Positions 8,412 to 17,300 of a stretch of 64,000 nt of DNA are shown here, in pieces. The DNA is from Pelomonas lactea. GTDB lineage: Bacteria > Pseudomonadota > Gammaproteobacteria > Burkholderiales > Burkholderiaceae_C. The notes under the pieces are model-generated. The model ran no database searches, was not told the DNA's origin, and saw nothing but the letters and a program-made list of their open reading frames with translations. The position numbers were made by a program, and so were the translations under genes. Where the stretch lies: NCBI RefSeq assembly GCF_043555885.1, contig NZ_JBIGHX010000002.1, positions 434,001 to 498,000 of the forward strand. Direction: 5' to 3'. Position 1 is the stretch's first letter, and every line of letters starts with the position of its first letter.

Positions 8412-9071
8412 ATGGCAGGCGGCGGAAAAAGCAGCGGCGGGGACTTCTGGCCCGGTTTCGTCGATGCGCTGACCAACGTGGTCATCGCGATGGTGTTCGT
8501 CATCGTCGTGCTGGCCATCGCGCTGAGTTTCTCGGCGCAGATGCTGGCCAAGCGCATGGCGGCCAAGATCGCCGAGCAGGAGGCCGAGCTGGGCCGCGCC
8601 CGCCAGGTGGTGGTGGCGCCGGCGGCCGAGAAGGAGAAGCCGGGCGGCACGCCGCCGGTGGTCGACACGGCGGCGCCGCAGCGCACCCGCATCGCCGTGG
8701 CTGGCAACGAGGCCGCGCTGGCGGCCAGCGCGGCGGCAGCCAAGGTCAAGCCGGCCGAGCACTACCTGCAGCTGGACTTCGCGCCCGGCGCACTGACGGT
8801 GGACGAGAAGGCCGCCAAGGCGCTGGCCGAGGCGCTGGCGCCGCTGAAGGCGCGGCTGGCCGAGTCGCCCGCGCTGCGGCTGGAGGTGGTGGCGCTGGGC
8901 CCCGAGATCCACCTCAGCGAGAACCAGCGCGCCGCGTTCATCCGCGCGATGGCGGTGCGCAACGAACTCCTGGGGCAGGGCGTTGCGGGCGACCGCATCG
9001 TCACCCGCATCGACATGAAGGCCAGCGCGCCGGCACCGGCCGTGGCCGTGCGGCTGGGAGAGAAGCCATGA
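8412..9071 (+). CDS. MotB/OmpA-like membrane protein (SiiA-like)
   Basis: 219 residues. A short cytoplasmic N-terminus ends in GDFWPGFVDALTNVV and runs into a single transmembrane helix (about 19-42). Asp18 sits at the membrane entry, where MotB-type stators keep their proton-carrying Asp. Next come a coiled linker (AEQEAELGRARQ) and a periplasmic region (about 115-215) resembling an OmpA-like peptidoglycan-binding fold in outline (LDFAPGALTVDEKAAKALAE, ENQRAAFIRAMAVRNELLGQ), but divergent. Its end overlaps the adaptor gene by ATGA. With the MotA-like product two genes on, it could form a proton channel coupled to secretion, as proposed for SiiA/SiiB of Salmonella SPI-4. The family call is by topology and motif; function is inferred. 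Confidence 0.75.
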   Translation: MAGGGKSSGGDFWPGFVDALTNVVIAMVFVIVVLAIALSFSAQMLAKRMAAKIAEQEAELGRARQVVVAPAAEKEKPGGTPPVVDTAAPQRTRIAVAGNEAALAASAAAAKVKPAEHYLQLDFAPGALTVDEKAAKALAEALAPLKARLAESPALRLEVVALGPEIHLSENQRAAFIRAMAVRNELLGQGVAGDRIVTRIDMKASAPAPAVAVRLGEKP

Positions 9072-10408
9072 CGGCGACGCCGACCACCGCGGCGCGCGAC
9101 GTGCCCGTGGACCTGCTGCTGGGCTACTTCGACAACACGCTGGGCCAGACGCGCCGGCTGCGCCGCCCGCGCGCGCTGATCTACGCGGTGGCCGGCATCT
9201 GCGCCGCGCTGGCGCTGTGGACGGCGCTGGCACGGGTGGACCTCGTCGTGCACACGCAGGGCCGCATCGTGCCGTCGGGCAAGCAGCAGCTGGTGCAGCA
9301 CCTGGAGGGCGGCATCCTGTCCAGGGTGTTCGTGCGCGAGGGCGATGTGGTGGCGGCCGGGCAGTCGCTGGTGGCCGTGTCGGACCTGCAGGCCAACTCG
9401 TCGCGGGCCGAGAAGGGCGCGCGGCTGGCCGGCATGGCGGCGCGCGTTGCGCGGCTGGATGCCGAGGCCAGCGGCGCCGCGCGCTTCCAGCCGCCGGCCG
9501 GCGTGGCCGCCGACGACCCGGCGGTGCGCGCCGAGGCCGAGGCGTTCGCCGCCCGCGCCGCCAAGCTGGCGCAGACCACCCGCGTGCTGGAGGAGCAGGC
9601 CACGCAGCGCCGCCAGGAGGCTGCCGAGGCCGGCGCGCGCGCCAAGGGCCTGCGCGCCGAGCTGGACGTGGCCCGCTCGCAGCTGGCGCTGGTGCAGAAC
9701 ATGGTGGCGCGCAACGCCGGCTCGCAGAGCGAGCTGCTGGACGCGCGCGGCCGCGTCGAGCGGCTGACGACGCAGATCGCCGAGACCGAGGCGTCCATGC
9801 CGCGCATCGCGGCCGCGGCGTCGGAGCTGTCGGCCCGTCAGGCCGAGGCCATCGCGCAGTTCCGCAGCGAGGCGCGCACGGCGCTCAGCGATGCGCGCGT
9901 GGAGCTGCGCCGGCTGGAGGAAGACATCAAGACCGAGAACGACCGCGTGCGCCGCACGGTGCTGACCGCGCCGGTGGCCGGCATCGTCAACAAGCTGGCC
10001 AGCAACACGGTGGGCGGCGTCGTGAAGCCCGGCGAGACGCTGCTGGAGCTGACCCCGCTGGACGAGGCGCTGGTGGTGGAGACGCGCGCATCGCCCGCCG
10101 AGCGCGGCACGCTGCGCGTGGGGCTGCCCACGCGCGTGAAGGTCGCCGCGTTCGACTACACGGCCTACGGCACGCTGGAGGCCAAGGTCAGCGAGATCAG
10201 CGCCGACAGCCTGCTGGACGAACGCGGCGAACGCTACTTCCGCGTCGTCGCGGCCGTGGACCCGGCCAGCGCCCGCCGCTTCGGCCAGCCGCTGGGCCCG
10301 GGCATGAGCGTCAGCGCCGACGTCGTGACCGGCCAGCGCACCGTGCTGCAGTACCTGCTATCGCCAATTCGTGGACTGGCCGACACGGCACTCCGCGATC
10401 GGAAATGA
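9068..10408 (+). CDS. HlyD-family membrane fusion protein of the type I secretion system
   Basis: Periplasmic adaptor of 446 residues. It has a cytoplasmic N-terminus (about 1-35), one transmembrane helix (LIYAVAGICAALALWTALA), the HlyD/LapC landmark QHLEGGILSRVFVREGDVV, a long coiled-coil hairpin (about 110-290) and the returning lipoyl/beta-barrel part with VLTAPVAGIVNKLASNTVGG and VVKPGETLLELTPLDEALVV. It bridges the ABC exporter and the TolC-like channel. The ATG at 9068 overlaps the preceding stop (ATGA). The much longer open frame running upstream from about 5430 is coincidental. A hairpin-rich repeat starts right after the stop codon. Confidence 0.93.
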   Translation: MTATPTTAARDVPVDLLLGYFDNTLGQTRRLRRPRALIYAVAGICAALALWTALARVDLVVHTQGRIVPSGKQQLVQHLEGGILSRVFVREGDVVAAGQSLVAVSDLQANSSRAEKGARLAGMAARVARLDAEASGAARFQPPAGVAADDPAVRAEAEAFAARAAKLAQTTRVLEEQATQRRQEAAEAGARAKGLRAELDVARSQLALVQNMVARNAGSQSELLDARGRVERLTTQIAETEASMPRIAAAASELSARQAEAIAQFRSEARTALSDARVELRRLEEDIKTENDRVRRTVLTAPVAGIVNKLASNTVGGVVKPGETLLELTPLDEALVVETRASPAERGTLRVGLPTRVKVAAFDYTAYGTLEAKVSEISADSLLDERGERYFRVVAAVDPASARRFGQPLGPGMSVSADVVTGQRTVLQYLLSPIRGLADTALRDRK

Positions 10409-10412
10409 TCAT

Positions 10413-10552
10413 GAGCCCCTCGCCCAGTCTCGCCCTGCTGAACGCAGGCGCGCCCGGCCGGTCCCCCGAGGGGACGGCGATGTTCGCGGCATCGAACCGC
10501 GAACACATCGCCATCGCGGGCCGGCTTGGGGCGGCCCGGCGCTCGGCCCGAA
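10413..10552. repeat. Hairpin-rich intergenic repeat, copy A (inside the secretion operon)
   Basis: It starts at the hlyD-like stop codon. Stems seen are GTCCCC/GGGGAC with loop CGA (10461-10475), GTTCGCGG/CCGCGAAC (10482-10504), and GGGCCG (10518-10523) pairing with CGGCCC at 10532-10537 or 10544-10549. The last 36 bp (10516-10551) are identical to 51707-51742, and 16 bp at 10459-10474 are identical to 51577-51592. The final 20 bp match 43103-43122 with one mismatch. It occupies most of the only sizeable gap in the operon, between the adaptor and MotA-like genes. Confidence 0.85.
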
Positions 10553-10579
10553 GTGGAAATCCGAAGTGAGATCAACACC

Positions 10580-11923
10580 ATGAGCAACACCCCCGCCGCC
10601 ACGGTGACCGAGCCGCTGCGCCCGCGCGGCCCTCAGCCGCACGACCACGGCATGGGCCGCCGGCATGTGTTCTTCGTCGCGCTGCCGCTGCTGGCCATGC
10701 TGGCCGGCGCCGCGTCGATGTGGCACTTCGTGTCGTTCGCCATCCTGTCCAACCCCATCCTGAACGGCATCATCATTGCCGTGCTGTGCTGGGGCATGTG
10801 GACCATGGCGGGCCACCTCGTCGAGCTGTTCGGCGAGGACCGCGTGTTCCGCGCCGGCATGCGCTGGCTGCGCGACGGCGACGCCAGCGGCGAGCAGCAC
10901 CCGCGCCTCGGGCCACCGGCCTTCGTGACCGGCATGCTGGACCGGCTGCAGAAGCTGGGCCTGGGCCACCAGGTCTACATCCACAGCTCCGCGATGGAGC
11001 CCGAGATCGAGGCGCTGGAGCAGTACCTGAACAAGCGCCAGGAGCTGAGCCAGTTCCTCGTCGGCCTGATGGTGGGCCTGGGCCTGCTGGGCACCTTCGT
11101 CGGCCTGCTGGAGACGCTGGTGGAGACGTCCAGCCTCATCGGCACCATTGCCAAGAGCGCCGGCGGCGGCGCCGACATGGAGGGCGAGTTCGCCAAGATC
11201 GTCGGCGGCCTGCAGAAGCCGCTGTCGGCCATGGGCACCGCGTTCTCGGCGTCGATGTTCGGCCTGGTGGGCTCCATCGTGCTGGGCTTCCAGATGGTGG
11301 CCGTGCGCAAGGCCGCGACGGACCTCATCGAGACCGTGCGCGGCGAGGTGCTGTCGCTGGCCGAGAAGAGCAGCGTCAACGAGAACGTCGAGATCAGCGA
11401 ACGCTTCCTGGCCACGCTGCTGGCGGACATCCTGGAGCAGCACCGCGCGTCCAGCGCCGGCCTGGCCGACGTCGTCGCGCGGCTGGACCTGCTGGTGCCG
11501 CAGGTGGCGCAGATGGCCGGCGCATCGGCCGCGCTCAGCGAGCGCCTGGCCAGCCAGGAGGCGGTGCTGGAGCGCACGACGGCCACCGTGGGCGGCGTAG
11601 GCGACGTGGTGCCGGCGATGGCGCGGCTGGCGTCGGCGGCCGAGGGCATGCTGCAGGAGAGCGGCTCGTCCAACGAGCGCGTCGGCCGCATGCTGAACTT
11701 CCTGCCCGCGCAGGAGGCGCTGGTGGGCGATGTGCGCACCGCGCTGTCGCGCGTGGCGAGCCTGGAGCGCGAGATCGCGACGCTGACGTCGGCCAACCGC
11801 GAACTCAAGGACGAGGTGCTGCAGCAGGCCGCACTCGTCAAGCGCATGGATTCGACGCTGTGGAACCTGGAGAAGGACCAGCTGCGCGACGCGCTGAGCG
11901 ACGACAAGGGGGGCCGCACATGA
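10580..11923 (+). CDS. MotA/TolQ/ExbB-like proton-channel protein (SiiB-like) with long C-terminal coiled coil
   Basis: 447 residues. Hydrophobic segments lie at about 30-50, 58-84, 159-183 and 219-243. The last two, GLMVGLGLLGTFVGLLETL and LSAMGTAFSASMFGLVGSI, are the characteristic MotA/TolQ/ExbB pore helices. A cytoplasmic loop of about 75 residues separates the two pairs. The remaining 200 residues are polar and helical (coiled-coil-like, with repeated ALSERLASQEAVLE-type heptads) and have no counterpart in ExbB. ATG 10580 follows GAAGTGAG; an upstream in-frame ATG at 10526 falls in repeat A. Co-encoded with a MotB-like protein, it probably forms an ion channel linked to the adhesin exporter. 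Confidence 0.78.
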   Translation: MSNTPAATVTEPLRPRGPQPHDHGMGRRHVFFVALPLLAMLAGAASMWHFVSFAILSNPILNGIIIAVLCWGMWTMAGHLVELFGEDRVFRAGMRWLRDGDASGEQHPRLGPPAFVTGMLDRLQKLGLGHQVYIHSSAMEPEIEALEQYLNKRQELSQFLVGLMVGLGLLGTFVGLLETLVETSSLIGTIAKSAGGGADMEGEFAKIVGGLQKPLSAMGTAFSASMFGLVGSIVLGFQMVAVRKAATDLIETVRGEVLSLAEKSSVNENVEISERFLATLLADILEQHRASSAGLADVVARLDLLVPQVAQMAGASAALSERLASQEAVLERTTATVGGVGDVVPAMARLASAAEGMLQESGSSNERVGRMLNFLPAQEALVGDVRTALSRVASLEREIATLTSANRELKDEVLQQAALVKRMDSTLWNLEKDQLRDALSDDKGGRT

Positions 11924-12753
11924 CCGCTGTCATGGACCAGGTGCGGGCCGCGGCCGGCGGCCAGCTGCAGTTGCCGTCGGTGCCACGTGTCGTGCGCCGC
12001 CTCATCAGCCAGCTGCGCGACCCGGGCGCGTCCATCCTCGAACTGGTCGACGAGCTGGAGCAGGAGCCGCAGCTGGCCGCCCGCACGCTGCGCATCGCCA
12101 ACTCGCCGTACTACTGCGGCCGGCGCAGCCTGGCGAGCCTGAAGGACGCCGTCGCCATCATCGGCACCGACACGCTGCGCACACTGGTCATCAGCGGCGG
12201 GCTGGAGGCGGTGTTCGTCGCCGTGCCGGGTGTCAACCTGCGCCAGTTCTGGCTGGACGCCACCGTCACTGCCAAGGCGGCGCGCAGCCTGGCACGGCTC
12301 GCCGGCGCCGACGGCGAGGCCGCCTTCCTGGCCGGCCTGCTGCACAACGTGGGCCACCTCATCCTGTGCCAGGCATTCGCGGCCACGCTGCCCGCGGCGC
12401 TGGCCGGCGTGCGCTCGGCGCGCGGGGCCGAACTTGCGGCGCTGGAGCGCAGCCTCTGTGGCATGGACCACGCCCGGGTCAGCGCGGCCTGGCTGGACGA
12501 GCTGGGCTTCCCGGCGTCCATCGTCGATGCCGTGGCCCAGCACCTGGACGAGCAGCCCGCGCCGGGCACGCTGGCGCCGGTGCTGGCGCTGGCCACGCAG
12601 GTGGCCGCGTCCATCGAGGCGGGTGACAACGCGCAGCGCGCGCTGCACAAGCTGGACGCGGGGCTGGTTGCGGCCGCTTCGCTGGTGGCCGACAGCCTGG
12701 ACGAGCGCTTCGGCGCGCAGTACGAGCAGATCGCCGCCGGGGGTGACGCATGA
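11920..12753 (+). CDS. HDOD domain protein
   Basis: 277 residues, essentially a single HDOD domain: LPSVPRVVRRLISQLRDPGA, LVDELEQEPQLAARTLRIAN, SLKDAVAIIGTDTLRTLVIS, then AAFLAGLLHNVGHLIL. HDOD proteins are signalling scaffolds related to HD phosphohydrolases but usually without catalytic metal ligands; they occur with GGDEF/EAL and two-component proteins. The gene overlaps both neighbours by ATGA (11920-11923 and 12750-12753), so it is translationally coupled within the adhesin operon. Its partner here is unknown; the adjacent GGDEF/EAL protein is the obvious candidate. Confidence 0.9.
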   Translation: MTAVMDQVRAAAGGQLQLPSVPRVVRRLISQLRDPGASILELVDELEQEPQLAARTLRIANSPYYCGRRSLASLKDAVAIIGTDTLRTLVISGGLEAVFVAVPGVNLRQFWLDATVTAKAARSLARLAGADGEAAFLAGLLHNVGHLILCQAFAATLPAALAGVRSARGAELAALERSLCGMDHARVSAAWLDELGFPASIVDAVAQHLDEQPAPGTLAPVLALATQVAASIEAGDNAQRALHKLDAGLVAAASLVADSLDERFGAQYEQIAAGGDA

Positions 12754-14357
12754 GCCTGGGCAGCGCCACGCAGCGGGCCGCCGGCGTGGTGGCCGCGGGC
12801 TTCGCGCTGGCGGCGGTGGCCACGGCCACGCTGCTGCATGGCACGCTGACGCAGCAGCAGCTGGGCTGGCTGCTGGTCATCCACGCCGTGGCCGCGGGGG
12901 CCACACTGGCCGGCCTGTCGGTCGTGTCGCGCTGGTGGCGGCGCGGCGGCGAGCCGCTGATGGCGCAGCTGGACGCCGCCGGCCAGGGCCGCATTGCCGA
13001 GCGCGCGCAGGACGGCCCGGTCGAATGGGCCGCGATGTCCCGCACCATCAATGTGGCGCTGACGCGCATCAAGGCGCAGCTGGACGACCGCGACCAGCGG
13101 CTGGGCGAGCTGCATGCCGAGATCTCGGTGGACCCCGTCACCGGCCTGGCCGCCCGCGCGCAGTTCATGGACCGGCTCGCGGCGCTGCTGCATGACCCCG
13201 ACACCGAGGCCACCGGCGGCCTGGTGCTGCTGCGCGTGGACGACCTCGCCGGCCTGAACCAGCGCGCCGGCCGTGAGCGCGCCGACGAGCTGCTCAAGCA
13301 GGTGGCCACGCTGATGCGCACCCGGGCGCTGCGGCTGGACGCCGCCGGCGGCACCGTCGCCCGGCTGAACGGCGCGGACTTCGCCGTACTGGTGCCGCGC
13401 GTCGCGCCCGACGCACTGGACGGCTGGACCCGCGAGCTCGCCGAGGCGCTGCACGGCCTCAAGCAGCGCGAGCTGACCGATCGGCCGCGCGTGGGCCTGC
13501 TGGCGGCCAGCGCCTTCCACGGCGGCGAGACGATAGCCGCCGTGATGTCGCGCGTGGACCGCGGCCTGCAGGCCGGCGAGGGTGGCGACGCGGCCTGGAT
13601 GATGGTGCGCGCCACGCGCACGGGGCCCACGGTGTCGCTCGCACAGTGGCGCAGCCTCATCGACGAGGCGCTGCTGACCGGCCGCGTGTCGCTGGCACTG
13701 GCGCCCGTGCGGGCAGCTGACGGCGCCACGGCGCAGCTGCTGGCCGACGTGCAGCTGGAGAACGCGGACGGCCGCCGCTTCGGCGCCGAGGAGGTGCTGC
13801 CCGCGGCGCTGCGCACCGCGCGCATTGCCGACGTGGACCTGCGGCTGGCCGAGCTCGCGCTGGCCCGCATCGCCGGCCATGCCGAGGCCTACGAGAAGGT
13901 TGCCATCCGCGTGTCGCCACGCTCGGCCGAGCGGCCCACGTTCGTCACCCGCCTGGATGAGGCGCTGGCCGGCGTGGGCGCGCTGGCCAGCCGGCTATCG
14001 GTGGAATTCGACATCGACGGCGAGCGCCAGCTGCACAGCGTGCTGGGCCCGCTGACGGCCATGCTGCAACGCCACGGTGTGCGCATCGGCATCCGCCGCG
14101 TGACGGCGCCGCCCGAAGACCTCGCGCTGCTGCGCCGCCTGGGCGTGAACTACCTGCGGCTGGGCGCCAACCTGAGCTCGGGCCTGGCCGGCGACGCCAG
14201 TGCGGGCAAGCGCCGGCTGCTGCAACTGATGGCCGAGCTGGGCGCCTCGGAAAAATTGCGCGTGCTGGCCGCCGAGGCGGCCACGCCCGCGGACGCGCAG
14301 CTGCTGCGCAGCGTCGGCATCCCTTGCGCGGATGCGGTGCAGCCAATCACGGAGTAG
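12750..14357 (+). CDS. Membrane GGDEF/EAL protein with both motifs degenerate (candidate c-di-GMP receptor)
   Basis: 535 residues. Two hydrophobic helices (about 10-30 and 38-60) with a very short periplasmic turn, a HAMP-like linker (about 65-125), a GGDEF domain beginning DPVTGLAARAQFMDRL, then an EAL-type domain. The GGDEF signature is NGADF (207-211). Where EAL is expected the sequence reads LLADVQLEN, and ELTES- and DDFGTG-type metal-binding motifs are not found. It is therefore probably enzymatically inactive and may sense c-di-GMP or act as a scaffold, as LapD does for LapA-type adhesins. It lacks LapD's large periplasmic domain. It ends 3 bp before the adhesin start. Confidence 0.85.
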   Translation: MSLGSATQRAAGVVAAGFALAAVATATLLHGTLTQQQLGWLLVIHAVAAGATLAGLSVVSRWWRRGGEPLMAQLDAAGQGRIAERAQDGPVEWAAMSRTINVALTRIKAQLDDRDQRLGELHAEISVDPVTGLAARAQFMDRLAALLHDPDTEATGGLVLLRVDDLAGLNQRAGRERADELLKQVATLMRTRALRLDAAGGTVARLNGADFAVLVPRVAPDALDGWTRELAEALHGLKQRELTDRPRVGLLAASAFHGGETIAAVMSRVDRGLQAGEGGDAAWMMVRATRTGPTVSLAQWRSLIDEALLTGRVSLALAPVRAADGATAQLLADVQLENADGRRFGAEEVLPAALRTARIADVDLRLAELALARIAGHAEAYEKVAIRVSPRSAERPTFVTRLDEALAGVGALASRLSVEFDIDGERQLHSVLGPLTAMLQRHGVRIGIRRVTAPPEDLALLRRLGVNYLRLGANLSSGLAGDASAGKRRLLQLMAELGASEKLRVLAAEAATPADAQLLRSVGIPCADAVQPITE

Positions 14358-14360
14358 TCG

Positions 14361-17300
14361 ATGGACAACGGCAGAGTCGTCATCCACCCGCCCTCGGGCG
14401 ATGCCACGGTCAAGCTGGCGCTGTCGCGCGCAGCGGTGGCCAAGGTGCAGGTGGCCGGCGTGGATCTGGTGCTGGTCATGTCCGACGGCACGCAGCATGT
14501 GCTGCAGGGCGCCGCGCTGCGCGCGCTGGCCGACCCCGACTTCAAGCTGCAGTTCCAGGACGGCGCGACCGAGGCGTCCTCGCTGATCACGCAGGCCGGC
14601 CCGGTCAACATCACCGACACGCTGCTGCGCACCGTCGAGAAAAACACCACCGACGCCGAGGCGCCGGCACCGGCCGCACGCGAAAGCAGCAGCGACATGC
14701 CGCCGCCACCCAAACCGCCAGCGGACAGCGGCTTGGTGTCGGGCAGCGGCGGCGGCGAGGGCGCCGGCAAGGCCGAGTTTCACGACGAGGCGCGGCCGTT
14801 CTCGCTCGTCATCCAGGTCGCGCCGCGGCCCGCCGGCGGCCCGCCCGGCGGCGGCACACCGCCCCCGCCGCCCGCCGCCGCGGTGCTGACGGTGGCCGGC
14901 CAGGTGCACAACGTGACCGGCCAGGAGGTCAGCGGCACCACCATCACCGGCTCCGGCGGCTCGGCCGAGTCGGCCACCGATTTCTCGGCCGCCGCGCAGG
15001 CCGCACCCGAGCTCATCCAGGGCACATCCGGCGACGACACCATCAACGGCGACGGCGGCAAGGGCATGGGCTCGGGTTGGGCGCGCCAGTTCGACATCTC
15101 GCTGTCGGCCAAGGCCGGCGCGTTGGTGAAGACGGTGGTGATCACCGGGCTGCCGGACGGCTTTGAGGTCGTCGGCGCCACCAAGGGCGCCACCGGCTGG
15201 GACCTGACGGTGCCCACCGACCCGGCCGCCGCCACGCGCTACAGCGTCATGGTGCGGTACGCGGTCGCGTCCGACGCGGCCGCCGCGCCGTCGACGACCT
15301 TCGATATCGTCGTCACCGCCACGGCCGACATCGACGGCGCCACCATCGAGGGCAAGCTGACGCTGCCCGCCATCGTGCGCGAGGTGACCAGCGCCGCCGA
15401 CATGGCCTATGACGTCGGCGGCAAGGCCGGCGTCGTGTTCCCGGCCTTCGGCCTGGGTGACGTCATCGACGGCGGCGCCGGCAACGACACGATCAGCGGC
15501 CTTGTCGGCGCGGACCGCCTCTTCGGAGGCGCCGGCATCGACAAGCTGGACGGCGGCGCCGGCAGCGACTGGCTGGTGGGCGGCGAGGGTGCCGACAAGC
15601 TCGTCGGCGGCAGCGGCAACGACACGGCCAGCTACGAAGGCTCGGGCGCGGGCGTCAGCGTGGACCTGGCAGCCAGCACGGCCAGCGGCGGCGACGCCGA
15701 CGGCGACACGCTGGAAGGCATCGAGAACCTCGCCGGCAGCGGCGGGGCCGACCAGCTGCGCGGCGACGCCGGCGCCAACAGGCTGGACGGCGGCGCCGGC
15801 AACGACCAGCTCGAAGGCCGCGGCGGGGCCGACCAGTTGGTGGGCGGCGCGGGCACGGACACGGCCGTCTACAGCGGCTCGACCGCGGGCGTCACCATCG
15901 ACCTGGCCGCCGGCACCGGCAAGGGTGGCGAGGCCGAGGGCGACACGCTGTCGCAGGTCGAGAACGTCATCGCGTCCGACCATGACGACACGCTGCGCGG
16001 CGACGCCGCCGCCAACGTGCTGCAGGCCGGCGCGGGCGACGACCTGCTGGAAGGCCGCGGCGGCGCCGACATGCTGCAGGGCGGCGCCGGCAGCGACACG
16101 GCCAGCTACGCCAGCTCGGCCGCCGGCGTCAACGTGAGCCTGGGCACCGGCCAGGGCAGCGGCGGCGACGCGACGGGCGACCGGCTGCAGGACATCGAGC
16201 ACCTGACCGGCTCCGGCTTCAACGACCTGCTGATCGGCAGCGCCGGCGACAACAAGCTCGACGGCGGCGCCGGCGATGACGAGCTGGAAGGCGGCGAGGG
16301 CGCCGACACGCTGGTGGGCGGCGAAGGCAAAGACACGGCCAGCTACGTGGACGCGCTGACCGGCGTGACCGCGAACCTGGCCAATGCGGCGCTGAACACC
16401 GGCGAGGCGCGCGGCGACACCTACAGCGGCATCGAGAACCTGGCCGGCTCCGAGAACGACGACCTGCTGATCGGCGACGGCTTCGACAACGTGCTGATCG
16501 GCAACCCCGGCAACGACGGGCTGCAGGGCGGCGCCGGCGACGACACGCTGTTCGGCGGTGCCGGGGCCGACCAGCTCGACGGCGGCGACGGCACCGACAC
16601 CGCCAGCTACGCCGACTCGCAGGAAGGCGTGAAGGTGGACCTGACCGGCGCCACGCCCAACACCGGCGGCGACGCTGCGGGCGACACGCTGGTGAACGTC
16701 GAGAACCTGACCGGCTCGCGCTTCTCCGACCGCCTCGTCGGTGGGGACGGCAGCAACGTGCTGGACGGCGGCCGCGGCGCAGACGTGCTGATCGGCGGCG
16801 CGGGCGCCGACACGCTGATCGGCGGCGACGGCTCGGACACGGCGGACTACTCCACGTCCAGCGTGGCCGTGCAGATCAACCTGACCACCGGCGTCGTCAC
16901 CGGTGGCGATGCGACGGGCGACACCTTCCAGTCCATCGAGAACCTGACCGGCGGCACGGGCGACGACCAGCTGACCGGCGAGGCCAGCGCCAACACGCTG
17001 ATCGGCGGCGCGGGCAACGACACGCTGTCCGGCCTGGCGGGCAACGACCGGCTCGACGGCGGCGATGGCGACGACCTGCTGGAGGGCGGCACCGGCGCCG
17101 ACCAACTGGCCGGCGGCGCGGGCACCGACACGGCGACCTACGCGACGTCCAGCCAGGGCGTGCGCGTGAACCTCGCTACCGGCATCGGCCTGGGCGGCGA
17201 TGCCGAAGGCGACCGGCTCTCGGGCATCGAGAACCTGACCGGCTCCGACAAGGACGACCAGCTGACCGGCACGGCCGGGGTCAACAAGCTGGTGGGCGGT

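Noticed and set aside
5432..9067. Long plus-strand open frame leading into the HlyD-like gene
   Set aside because: This part is an off-frame reading through the ABC exporter, TolC-like and MotB-like genes. The HlyD-like protein begins at 9068 with an ATGA overlap.
8412..11923. Possible Zorya-type anti-phage system (ZorA/ZorB are MotA/MotB-like)
   Set aside because: No ZorC, ZorD or ZorE-like genes are present, and the pair is interleaved with type I secretion genes and translationally coupled to them. An adhesin-export role fits better.
14361..15620. LapG cleavage site in the adhesin N-terminal region
   Set aside because: No TAAG or PAAG motif was found in the first 420 residues, so classic LapG-type release is not claimed.
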